Assembly: GCA_006176705.1 (NCBI GenBank)
Contig: QRFJ01000022.1
Location: forward strand, 2,259,161 to 2,323,160
DNA from: Cocos nucifera
Lineage: Eukaryota > Streptophyta > Magnoliopsida > Arecales > Arecaceae
Length of the DNA: 64,000 nucleotides
Reading direction: 5' to 3'
Made by a program: the position numbers and the translations under genes. Within the stretch, counting starts at the first letter, position 1, and each line of letters begins with the position of its first letter. The notes beneath the pieces were generated by a model. It ran no database searches. It was not told the origin of the DNA and saw only the letters and a program-made list of their open reading frames with translations. Below are positions 10,775 to 21,082 of the stretch, one piece after another.

Positions 10775-11547
10775 TGTTGGGGATAAACCCCACTCCCATC
10801 GAAGTCCAATCAGATGCTCAGCGGACAATGCAATTGGTAGTCATGAAAAAGCTTCAGTAGATGAGCCTTAGCCGAGCTCCTTAGCGGTCGAGCTCCTTAC
10901 GGTCTCCTCCAGCGGTCGGGCTTCTACGAAAGCCGAGCTCCTTGTGGACTCCTTCAGCGGTCGAGCTTCTATGAAAGCCAGACTCTTTGCGGACTCCTCC
11001 AGTGATCGGGCTTCTATGGAAGCCGGACTCCTCCAGCGATCGGGCTTCTACGAAAGTCGGACTCCTTGCGGACTTTTCCAGCGATCGAACTCCTCAGTGA
11101 CCAAACTTCTACGAAAGTCAAACTTTTTACAAACTGTCGACAGATTCCTGCAGGCGATCCCATTACTAAACGATTATACGATAATAACGATCGGTATTTA
11201 TCAAGCCAATAACGATCGACATTTATCAAATCAATAACGATCAGCATTGATCAGAATAATTACGACAATCATTAATCAAGGCAGTTACAATAAGCTCCGC
11301 CTATAAAAAGGACCCTCCAGATACGCTTAGGCCAGGTTCTAAAACTCTTCTTTCCTCCTTGAAACTCTGCCGAACTCTACACTGAGCACTTCATTTCTGT
11401 TGGCCAGAGCTAACTTGAGCATCGGAGGGTCCTGCCGGAGCCACCCCCACCGGCTCCAGATGGAACATTGTTTTGCATGTCATCGGTGGTGACCTCATCC
11501 TCCTCCACTTCAGTTCAATCCGATGTAAACCAGTTTCTGCACCAACA
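10775..11547 (+). repeat. 3' LTR of gypsy E1 (773 bp)
   Basis: It begins TGTTGGGGATAAACCCC after a purine-rich GAGTGGAAGAACTAT tract and ends CTGCACCAACA at 11547. TATA-like CTATAAAAAGG lies near 11300. It is 83 bases longer than the 5' LTR, mainly from extra copies of the GGTCGAGCTTCTA-type repeat in U3, where slippage or unequal exchange changes length. Confidence 0.88.
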
Positions 11548-11614
11548 ACTTCCATGGTTATCCGCCAAATATCTCCGATTTAAAGTCTAATCAATCATGG
11601 TCACCCGGCAGCAA

Positions 11615-11834
11615 TGCTATCTTAAGAGAATTAAATTAAATTTTATATTTGTGTGGTAGGTGTAGTGGGTCGTGTTAGTTAGTTGGTTTGATTTTAAAGT
11701 TGGTTGTAATTAGTATTATTCTCTCCTAGTTATCTAAAGTAGAACAGAAGTAATATTCCTCTTCTTCTCTTTCTCTCTTTCTTTTCTTTCTTGTAATCTC
11801 CTCCAACAAATGTTTTTGTCTTTTATTTCTCACA
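11615..11834 (+). repeat. 5' LTR of the copia element (~220 bp)
   Basis: It matches the 3' LTR at 22441-22647 along most of its length (shared ATTAAATTAAATTTTATAT, TTAGTTGGTTT, AGCAATATTCCTC-like and TTTTATTTCTCACA blocks). The end is fixed by the primer site two bases later; the start is approximate because its first 15 bases are poorly conserved. Confidence 0.8.
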
Positions 11835-11836
11835 TC

Positions 11837-11848
11837 TGGTATCAGAGT
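11837..11848 (+). promoter_or_regulatory. Copia primer-binding site (initiator tRNA-Met)
   Basis: TGGTATCAGAGT, the standard plant copia primer site complementary to the 3' end of initiator tRNA-Met, two bases after the LTR end. Confidence 0.9.
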
Positions 11849-11928
11849 CCGAAGATTTGGCAATGATTTTCAGATCTAATTGAAACAAAGATCGTGGAAG
11901 CAGAAGAGAGGAAAGGAGAATACTCCAA

Positions 11929-12900
11929 ATGGCATTGAGATCGAATGGTGGCACGATCCAACTGCAGATTCCATGATTCACCGGTAAGAACTATGATCAT
12001 TGGATAATTCAGATGAAGATTTTATTTAGATTTCAAGAGATTTGGGATGTAGTAGAGAAGAAATTTATGGAGCATATAGAAAAAGAAGAAGCCACTCTTG
12101 ACGCAACAAAGAAGGCAGATCTGAAAGATAACAGAAAGAGATATCAAAAAGCACTTACTTTCATACATCAAGTAGTTGATGAAAGTATATTTGAGAACAT
12201 TGCAACGGTAAAGACCTCTCATGAGGCATGGTTAATTCTTACAAGAAAATATATCAAAGAGTAACCAAGGTGAAGAAGGTCTACTTACAAGCACTGTGGG
12301 CAGAGTCCGCAAACTTGAAGATGAATTCGCCAGGAAGTATCTCATATTACTTTTCTTGAACCTTGGCCATAGTGAATCAAATGAAATCTAATGGAAAAGA
12401 GATGCTAGATTTGGGAGTGATTGAAAAGGTCCTTTAATCTTTGATACTAAAGTTTGAGCATGTGGTGCATTTTATTGAAGAAGCAAAAGATTTAGATGAT
12501 TTGATAGTTGGTGAGTTGATGGGGTCTTTGATGGCCCACGAGCAAAGGATAAAAAAAAAACACCTCTATAGAACAGGCTATGTAAGCAAAGGCACAGACT
12601 GGTGATGGTTATATAGCAGAGGTAGAGGCCGTGGTAGATGCAGAAACAATGACAGAGATAGTGGTGGTGGAGATTTCAGTAGAGGAAGAGGTACAGACAA
12701 TAATACCATACCAGGAGAAAATCAAAATCATGATGATTTTGGTCGACATGATCAAGGTAGAGGCCAATTTCATAGCTATGAACGTGGATGTGGGCGATGG
12801 ATTGCAGATAAGTCTCAAAATCAATGTTATACTAGTAATAAATTTGGTCATTATAGTTATGAATGTTATCAAAATCTTGCTGTACAAAAACAAGCAAATT
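11929..12900 (+). pseudogene. Copia gag remnant
   Basis: From the ATG at 11929 the frame reads MALRSNGGTIQLQIP, a stop, then FTGKNYDHWIIQMK and RFQEIWDVVEKKF, which are hallmarks of the copia gag/UBN2 region. The longest open piece (12013-12264) ends in SHEAWLILTRKYIKE. Frames change repeatedly afterwards. A zinc-knuckle-like YTSNKFGHYSYECYQ is visible near 12825-12880. It is non-functional: a dozen or so stops and shifts. Confidence 0.85.
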
Positions 12901-12929
12901 AAGCAACAAGTAATTGAGAATTTATTACT

Positions 12930-15882
12930 TGCTTGCAACACCGTACAAGATAAATCTAAAAATTTATGGTATCTCGATATAGGGGCTAGCAACCATATGA
13001 CAAGTAACAAGTTTTTATTTTGTGAATTGGATGAGTTTTTTCTTTAAAAGTTACATTTGGTGATGATTTCATTATTGAGATCAAGGGCATTGGAAAGATA
13101 CCAATCTAGACTAAGTGAGGTAGCCTTGCTTTCATTGCTAATATTTTTTATATTCCTAAGCTCAAAAGTAACTTGTTAAGTTTGGGATAATTGATGAAAA
13201 AGGGCTATGAGATATCTTTGAAGAATAAGTGTTGCAAAATTGAAGATGACAATAGGCAGGTAATGGTTAGCATGCCGATATATGAGAACATGATGTTTTC
13301 TTTAAAGATTTCTCCTTAGAGTTCGCTTTGTTTCAGCACTATTATGAAAGATAAGTCCTGGCTATGGCATCTACGATATGAGCACTTAAATTTTTATAGT
13401 TTGAAATTGTTGTATCAGAAGAAGATGGTTATAGGTCTTCCACTTATCAATCATCCTCATCAGCTATGTAAAGGTTGCATTTTTGGAAAGCAGCATCGTG
13501 GTTTTTTCTTAGAGGACAAGTAAGAAGAGCTAATCAGTTACTTAGGATTGTTCATGCAGATATCTATGGGTCAATTGATCTACTTTCTTTTGGTAAGAAA
13601 AAAATATTTTTTTTTATTTTTACTGATGATTATAATAAAAAGATATATGGATTTATTTTCTTGAAGAGAAGTTTGAAGTTCTTTCGATTTTTCAAAGTTT
13701 TAAATCTATTGCTGAGAAAAAAATTGTTATTTTATTAAAATCTTGAGAATTGATAGAGAAGAGAAATTAATTTTAAATAGATTTTCTCAATTTTATATTT
13801 TTTTATGGAATTAATTACACGCTAGTTGACTGCTGCATATAACCTATGGCAAAATAGTTTTGCAAAAAGAAAGAACCTAACTATCTTAAACATGGTGAGA
13901 AGCATGTCAAAGACTAAGTCTTTACCTAGATAGTTTTGGACTAAAGCTGTATGTTAGAGTGTTTATATTTTGAATTTGTGCCCTACAAAGAGTTTATATC
14001 ATAAAACTCCTTAAGAAGCCTGGATTGGTTACAAGCTAGATGCCAGATATCTTAGAGTTTTTGGATGTGTTACATATGCCCATGTGCTACATGAGAAGAG
14101 AAAGTAGTTGAATGATGAAGGTGAGGCCTACATATTTGTTGGCTACAATGAGCATTCTAAGGCTTATAAACTCTACAATCTAATTTATGAAAAAATTATA
14201 ATTAGTGGAGATGTTATTTTTGATGAAGAAAAAGCTTTCAAGTGGAATATGAATATAGGAGAATATATTGCTATTGACTTGATAGATGCAGGAGAAAACA
14301 GTACATATGCATAAGTCGTGAGTGAGCCTAGTACACCAATATTACAGTCTCTAGTTAGAGAGCATAATAGTTTAGTTAGGGCATCTGCTTTATTAGTAGC
14401 ATCAGGCACATCAGCCCCGAGAACTTCTTAGAGAGTTAGAAAGCAGCCAGGATGAATGAAGGACTTTGTTACCGATCATGAGTAGATTGTTGATGAGGAT
14501 AAGGAGTAGATGCACTTTGCTTTATTTGCAGAAGGAGAAGTGGCATCCTATGATGAGTAGTAGTAGAAAACTATGGTTGAAGAGATTGAATCTATTGAGA
14601 AGAATGAAACTTAGGAGTTGATCGATCTCCCTCCTAGGCATGAAGCTATTGATTTGAAGTGGGTCTACAGGGCCAAATTGAAGTCAAATGGCAGTCTAGA
14701 GAAATACAAAGTAAGAGTGGTTTCAAAAGGCTTTAAGCAGAACGAATGAGTTGATTATGATGAGGTGTCCGTACTAGTGGCCCAGTAAAAAACTATAAAA
14801 CTTATCCTCTTTCTAGCTGCTCAAAATTCATGGTATGTTTATCAATTGGATATCAAATCTACCTTTTCGCATGAAATTTTGAAAGAAGTATGTGTTAAGC
14901 AACCACCTGGATTTGTTAGAAAGAGACAGAAACATAGATGCAAAAAAGATCTTTATGGTCTAAAGCAAGCACCCCGAACTTGGTATAGCCATATAGAGTT
15001 ATATTTTGATTCACATGGTTTTATAAATTGTCCCTATGAGCACATACTTTATTTGCTAAATATAGTGATAGAGGAAAGATTTTGATTATTTGTCTTTATG
15101 TGGACGATCTTATTTACACTGGTAATGATATGGATATGATTTATGAGTTTCAATGCTTCATAAAAGAAAAGTTTGACATGACTAATTTAAGCTTGATGAA
15201 GTATTATCTTAGCATTGAGGTTGATCAGATGGAGGATGGCATTTTTATTTCTTAGAAGAAGTACACAAAAGAGATTCTAAAAAAATTCAAGATGGATAAA
15301 AGTAAACCAGTTATTACTCTGATTGATGGCCTAAAGTTGACAAGAGCTAGAAGTGGTAGAAAAATTGATGGCAATTACTAAAGATAGATTGTTGGTAGTC
15401 TAATATATTAGATAGCAACAAGGCTAGATATCATACATGGTGAGCTTGATTAGTAGATACATGAAAAGTCCAACTGAAATAACCCTACAAGTTGTAAAGA
15501 GGATTTTGCGCTATCTGAATGGCACTTAGGAGTATGGTATTTTTTTATTGCAGAGAAAAATTATTTTTCACTGGTTTTACTAACAGTGACTATGCAGATG
15601 ATTGAGATACTGCAAGGAGTACATCTGAATGTTTTCTTTTTAGGCACTAGAGCTATTTCATAGTCTTCAAAGAAGCAGAATATTATGGCCCTCTCCTCAA
15701 CTGAAGCAGAGTACATAGCAGCAGTAACATATACATCTTAGGCAATTTGGCTCAGAAATTTACTAGAAGATTTAGAATTCAAGCAAGATGTACCTACAAA
15801 AATTTGTTGTGACAACTTTTCTATCATTAAGTTGTCAAAGAATCCAGTGAACTATGGAAGAAGCAAGCACATTTATAGATGG
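12930..15882 (+). pseudogene. Copia pol remnant: protease, integrase, RT, RNase H
   Basis: Domains appear in copia order. Protease: WYLDIGASNHMTSN near 12967-13005, with DIG for the usual DSG. Integrase: CIFGKQHRG and IVHADIYGSID near 13470-13575, then FIFTDDYNKK. RT: LKWVYRAKLKSNGSLEKYK near 14655-14710, YQLDIKSTF and QPPGFV near 14840-14920, LYGLKQAPRTWY near 14955-14990, and the active-site motif YVDDL near 15097-15111 in a shifted frame. RNase H: a TEAEYIA motif near 15700, then KHIYR, where E2 interrupts at 15882. It resumes at 22273 (YHFLRDQV, then DQVMNIFTKLL), running to about 22430. Many stops make it inactive. Confidence 0.9.
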
Positions 15883-17106
15883 TGTTGATGCAGAATTTGA
15901 TTGATGCCAGATCGAGCTGGAGCTGAGGAAGACGAGGTCGCCGTCGGTGACCTGCAAAATAAAGTTCCATCTGGAGTCGGTGGTGGTGGCTCCAATAAAA
16001 CCTCCGACGATCAAGTCAGCTCTTCTGGCCAACAGAAATGGAGTGCTCAGACGAGAGCTCGGTAGAGTTTTGAAAAGAAGAAGAGAACATAGAGCTTAGA
16101 GAAAATGTATCTAGAGAGTCTCTTTTTATAGGCGAAGTTTGATTGATGGTGACAGCTGCAGCTGTCTGGTAGCGGATCGCTCGAGGCCTGATGAGTTCGG
16201 TATGAAAGAAAAGATATCGTCAGACTGATGGTGACAGCCATACCGTCCGATAGCATCGCCTGACAGCAGGCCGCTCGAGGCCTGATGAGTTTGGTACGGA
16301 AGGAAAGATGTCGTCAGACTGATGGTGACAGTCATACCGTTCGATAGCATCACTTGTGGTAGACTGATGGCGATCATTCATCGAGATTGAATAGCCGTAG
16401 TTTTGAGAAAGCAGACGTTGGTTGGTGGACTTTGACATATATCAATTTTAGAGAAGTTCGAACTTCTGAAGGAAATACGTCTAGAGGAGATTATCTGGGA
16501 GTAATCCACTGAAGGAATCTGACTGAGGAAGAAGTTCGAAAGAAGTTCGACTCTTGGAGGAGTTCGATCGAAGGAAAAGTTCGAAAAGAGTTCGACTTCT
16601 GTAAGCATCCGACTGGAGAAGCATGGAGGGAGTTCGGCTTCTACAGACATTCGACTAGAGGAGAAGCTTGGAAGGAGTTCGGCTCCCGTAAGCATCCGAC
16701 TGGAGGAGCGCGGAGGGAGTTTGACTCTCATGAACGTCCGATTGAAGGAGTATGGAGGAAGTTTGGCTCTCATAGGAGTTCGACTGAAGGAGTATAGAGG
16801 AAGTTCGGCTCTCATGGGAGTCCGACTAAAGGAGTACGGAGAAAGTTCGGCTCTCGTAGGAGTCCGACTGAAACTCGATCGTTGAGAAGTTCGACTGAAG
16901 CTCGGCTGCTGAGAAGTTCGGTCGATTGAAGAGATTCGGCTAAAACTCGACCGCTGGAGAGTTTGAAAGGAGCTCGACCGCTGAGAAGTTCGATCAGCTG
17001 AAGTAGTTCGGTTAAGGCTTATCCGTTGAAGCTCTTCCGTGACTATTGATTGCATTAAGCTGAGTATCAGACTGAACTTCGATAGGAGCAGAGTTTATCC
17101 CCAATA
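15883..17106 (-). repeat. Left LTR of E2, inverted (1224 bp)
   Basis: On the minus strand it starts TATTGGGGATAAACTCTGC at 17106 and ends CTGCATCAACA at 15883. It is preceded (minus strand) by GGGGGGACTAT, a polypurine-tract-like sequence. Its U3 is filled with repeats of the kind GGAAGTTCGGCTCTCATAGGAGTCCGACTGAAGGAGT. Open frames of 60-225 codons on the minus strand here (Ser/Arg/Thr-rich) are repeat artefacts. Confidence 0.87.
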
Positions 17107-17107
17107 A

Positions 17108-17165
17108 TAGTCCCCCCTTCTTCTAGTGCCAATTCTGCACTAACAGAATTGGTGCTAGAAGGAGG
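17108..17165. repeat. Fold-back palindrome joining the inverted LTR to the E2 body
   Basis: CTTCTTCTAGTGCCAATTCTG and CAGAATTGGTGCTAGAAGGAGG are inverted copies of the primer-site leader, separated by CACTAA. The arms pair over about 20 bases with a few G-T or C-A mismatches. Both arms are the primer-binding-site region of this family. Confidence 0.88.
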
Positions 17166-17283
17166 GGCTCTATCTCTGAGGTATCTTTATTCTTAAAGGA
17201 GTGCTCAACCGACTCTACCGACCTTCTCCTCCAAGATTCGTCTCTATCCTCTTATTCAATCCCAAGAAATATCCTGAAAGAAG

Positions 17284-18315
17284 GTGAATACTCGGAGATC
17301 TATCGCGTCTGCCGCCAAATTTGAGTCGGATCCATCTACCCCTACTCCATCACCAGCACTTCAACCTCCACCTCCATCGATGGTCATGGTATATCCGGAG
17401 TGATTTGACCTGCTGATGCAGCAGATTCAGGGCCTCATCGAGATGGTGCAGGCCATGCGGTAGCCCCCGTCGACGACTCCGTTAAGAAACCCATCATCAG
17501 AATGGCGAAAACCTATCCCAAGGAAGAGCATTTGGGCTGGTATGCCCGTCGCCGCTAGAAAGGAGAAATAGAGAGCAGAGAACTCAAGTTTGGATCATGG
17601 TTCTCCTCTGGAGGAGACCTTCTCCATTTGTAGTCAGAAGTCCTCCAAGGTCTGCGATCGAGATGACGTCCTCAATCACAAACTACGGAATATGGGCCGA
17701 CAGATTGAGGAGCTCGGCCACGTCGCCCCGGCTCACCTTGATGACGTCTGCATCGATCCTCCTTTCTTCCTCTGAATTATGCAAGAGTGCATCCCGCTGA
17801 ACTTCGAGCTTCCTCAATTTAAAAGCTACAATAGAATCTCTGATCCAGTTGATCATCTAGAGGTCTTTTGAACCATGATGCCACTCCATGGTGCACCAGA
17901 CGCCATATTATGCCGAGCCTTTCCATTTACCTTAAAGGAAGCAGCGAAAAATTGGTACTCGACGTTGAAGTCAGGTACGATCTTTTCTTTTGATCAGATG
18001 AGCCATCAGTTCATGGCTCACTTCATCAGCAGCCGACGTCCGCACCGAGGTTCGGATTTTTTGATGAATGTCAAGCAGAATGAGAAAAAATCCATCCAAA
18101 CTTATGTCACCCGATTTAACGTTGTGGCATTAATGGTCCGGGACCTGAACCAGTCTGTTGCGATGGCCGCACTCAAGGACGGCCTTCAGATGAATGATTT
18201 ACTATTTTTTCTGAAGAAGAAGTATTCTAGAAACTTTGCCGACCTGCTAGCCCAAGCCGAGAGATATGCCCATGCGAAAGAAGCCTTCAAGTTGAAGGAT
18301 GAAGAAACCGTATGA
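17284..18315 (+). pseudogene. Degenerate gag of E2
   Basis: Colinear with E0 gag: NTRRSIASAAK, FDLLMQQIQGLIEMVQAM, then HLDDVCIDPPFF, NFELPQFKSYN and ISDPVDHLEVF, and from 17875 the Retrotrans_gag core (LHGAPDAILCRAFPFTLK, NWYSTLKSGTIFSFDQM, YVTRFNVVALMVRDLN, FADLLAQAERYAHAKEAF). The start ATG has been lost (GTG at 17284) and at least four in-frame stops are present (near 17401, 17461, 17773 and 17866). After 18315 comes a duplicated unit of about 123 bp (18368-18490 and 18491-18605), then integrase-end sequence. Confidence 0.88.
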
Positions 18316-18714
18316 GAGCGACGAGCGAACTAGTCTAATAGACCCACCATCAATGGAGGGCCGAGTGAAGTTCGCACGCGCTCATAGATTTCCCTCATGC
18401 GCAAGTGAGGCTGAGCTCCCCCAAGAGCTCGTCGTCAAGGAAGCCCTGACAAAAGGGCACGAAGTTCTCCCTAGGAGGCTTCGTAGGAGGATAGAATGAA
18501 GTTTAGCCGTGCTCACGGGCTCCCTCCGAGCACAAGCAAGGCCGAACTTTTCCTCGAGCTCGTCATCAAGAAAGCTCCGATAGAAGGGTGCGAAGAAGTC
18601 CTCCTCCAAAAGCTAGAACCATCAATGAGGGAGGAACAATAAGAAGATCGATCGCCTTCCGACATCATCGATGCTATCTCTAGGAGCTTGATACTTCGAT
18701 GGGCTGTCATCTCC

Positions 18715-18870
18715 TAATGTCAAAGCCAAGAGAAGCTTGCTCCAAATTGAGAAGGCCAGTACAAAATAGAGGAGGTCGTCAGATCCAAAACTTACCATCT
18801 GAAAAGCTCGGAGTGACAACGCTTCTACGACCTTGAGACTCGGAGAATTCGAGATTGTACTGCTACTGCT
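18715..18870 (+). pseudogene. Integrase end remnant of E2
   Basis: EKLAPN, a stop, then EGQYKIEEVVRSKTYHL matches the final GPY/F-type part of integrase in E1 and E3. Everything between gag and this point (protease, RT, RNase H, integrase core) is missing, so E2 is a non-autonomous derivative. Confidence 0.75.
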
Positions 18871-18959
18871 GGTAATTTTTCTTCAGTAAAATTTCTCCAT
18901 TTCAACATTATTATTTCTTGGTGCAAAAACTATCCGATGATAGGGAAGAAGCAAACAAT

Positions 18960-19475
18960 AGTGGCTATATTAGGAACAGAAGGAGAACCTCGTCCTAACA
19001 TGAGCAAGTCGAAGGCCTCGTTCATTTTAGATGTGATGGGGGGAAAGATCCTGACAATGGCCCTTATGTGCCCCCATAGCCCGTTAGGAATAGAAGGAGA
19101 ACCTCGTCCTAACGCCAGCAAAGTCGAAGGCCTCATTCATTTTAGACGAGATGGGAGGAGAGGCCCTGGCAATGGCCCTAATGTGCCCCCATAGTCTATT
19201 AGGAATAGAAGGAGAACCTCATCCTAATACGAGCAAAGTCGAAGGCCTCGTTCATTTTAGACGAGATCGGGGAAGAGGCCCTGACAATGGTCCTTATGTG
19301 CCCCCACAGTTCGTTAGAAATAGGAGGAGAACCTCGTCTTAATGCGAGCAAAGTCAAAGGCCTCGTTCATTTTAGACAAGATGGAGGGAGAGGCCCTAGC
19401 AATGATCCTTATGTGCCCCCACAGTCCATTAGGAACAAGAGGAGAATCTTGTCCTAACATGAGCAAAGTCGAAGA
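18960..19475 (+). repeat. 115-bp tandem array of E2 (about 4.5 units)
   Basis: Same unit as in E1: AGTCGAAGGCCTCGTTCATT, GAGATGGGAGGAGAGGCCCT, TATGTGCCCCCATAG, TTAGGAATAGAAGGAGAACC. Units recur near 19007, 19124, 19239, 19354 and 19469. Confidence 0.9.
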
Positions 19476-19489
19476 CCAGACTTCAAAGT

Positions 19490-20990
19490 CTCTGTCAACC
19501 TTGGCTGTAGGAGATAAGATCTTCCCCGAGCTTCAACCTCGGCCACAGGAGATAAGATCTCTCTCGAGCCAACTTCGACTGCAGGAGATAAGATCTTTCC
19601 CCAAGCTTCAACCTTGGCTGTAGGAGATAAGATTTTCTCCAAGCTTTACCGTCAATCTCGACTGTAGGAGATAAGATCTCCCTCGAGCCAATCTCGACTG
19701 TAGAAGATAATATCTTTTTCGAGCTTCAACCTCAACTGTAGGAGATAAAATCTCCCCCGAGCTTCGATCTTGGCTATAGGAGATAAAATCTCTCTCGAGC
19801 TTCAATCTCGGCTACTGAAGATAAGATCTTCCGCGAGCTTCAACTTCGGCCTGAGCGATCGAGTCAACCTCGGCTAAAGATAAGATCTCTTCCGAGCGAT
19901 CGGACTAACCTCGGCTATAGGAGATAAGATCTCCTTCGAGCTTCAACTTCGACTGCAGAAGATAAGATCTCCTCCGAGCTTTACCTTCAACCTCGACTGT
20001 AGGAGATAAGATCTCCCCCGAGCTAATCTCGACTGCAGGAGATAAGATCTCCTCTGAACTTCAACCTCGGTTGCAGGAGATAAGATCTCTTTCGAGCGAT
20101 CGAGTCAACCTCGGGTAGAGATAAGATCTCTCCCAAGCGATCAAGCCAATCTCGACTGTAGGAGATAAGATCTCCTCCGAGGAGCTCAACCTTTAACCTT
20201 AGCTACAGGAGATAAGATCTCCCCCGAGGAGCTCAACCTTCAACCTTGGCTATAGAAGATAAGATCTTCTCCGAGCTTCGACTTCGACTGCAGAAGATAA
20301 GATCTCTTTCGAGTGCTCGAGTCAACCTCGACTAGAGATAAAGATCTCTTCTGAGTGATCGAGCCAACCTCGACTGCAGGATATAAGATCTCTCCCGAGC
20401 TTCAACCTTACCTGCAGGAGATAAGATTTTCCTCCGAGCTTCGACCTCGACTAGAGATAAGATCTCTCTCTCGAGCGATCGAGTCAACCTTGGCTAGAGA
20501 TAAGGTTTCTCTCGAGCGATCGAGCCAACCTCGGCTGTAGGAGATAAGATCTCCTCCGAGGAGCTCAACTTTTAACCTCGGCTGCAGGAGATAAAATCTC
20601 CCCTGAGGAGCTCAACCTTCAACCTTGACTGTAGGAGATAAGATCTCTTCCGAGCTTCAACCTTGGCTGCAGAAGATAAGATCTCCCCCGAGGAGCTCAA
20701 CCTTCAACCTCGACTGCAAGAGATAAGATTTTCTCTGAGCTTCGACCTCGGCTGCAGGAGATAAGATCTCCTCCGAGCTTCAACCTCGGTTGTTGGAGAT
20801 AATATCTCCCCCAAGGAGCTGAATTTTCGACCTTGACCATGGGAGATGAGATCTCTTTCAACCTCGGTTGGAGACGAGATTCTTCTGAGCCTCAACTTCA
20901 ACTTCAACCTCGGTTGGAGATGAGATCTTCTCCGAGCCTCAACTTCAACTTCAACTTTGGCTGGAGATGAGATCTCTTCCGAGCTTTAAC
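19490..20990 (+). repeat. Palindromic minisatellite in E2 (about 38-44 bp unit, over 30 copies)
   Basis: The repeat is roughly CTCGGCTGCAGGAGATAAGATCTCCCCCGAGCTTCAAC. Each unit contains the inverted repeat GGAGAT-AAG-ATCTCC, and longer variants add GAGCTCAACCTTCAAC or a GAGCGATCGAG block, giving a higher-order mixture. E1 holds only two or three degenerate units (about 10595-10680), so the array expanded in this lineage. Short open frames across it are not genes. Confidence 0.92.
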
Positions 20991-21082
20991 CTGAACTAGT
21001 GCAGAGCCCTGAAGAGGACTTCGGCAGTCGTCTTTTCTGCACTCCCTTCCTTCGAGTTTCAAACTTGAAAGTGGGGGACTAT

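Larger units (their letters stand above)
8131..11547 (+). mobile_element. Internally deleted gypsy element E1
   Basis: A short member of the same family as E0, on the plus strand. It has a 5' LTR (8131-8820), a primer site (TTGGTGCTAGAGG, about 8824-8836), only the first 60 or so codons of gag, then directly the end of integrase, a 115-bp tandem array, a polypurine tract and a 3' LTR (10775-11547). Protease, RT, RNase H and most of integrase are missing, so it would need help in trans to move. No clear five-base target-site duplication is visible (ATTTT before, ACTTC after). Confidence 0.9.

Noticed and set aside
11550..11614. Possible five-base target duplications for E1 and the copia element
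   Set aside because: Flanks ATTTT/ACTTC (E1) and AGCAA/TCTGA (copia) do not match, so none is claimed.
16378..17055. 225-codon Ser/Arg/Thr-rich frame on the minus strand
   Set aside because: It is a translation of the U3 repeats in the inverted LTR of E2; the same wording appears in LTRs of the other copies in different frames.
19490..20990. Regular short repeats resembling a CRISPR array
   Set aside because: Units are contiguous without unique spacers, sit inside an LTR retrotransposon of a plant, and no cas genes are present.
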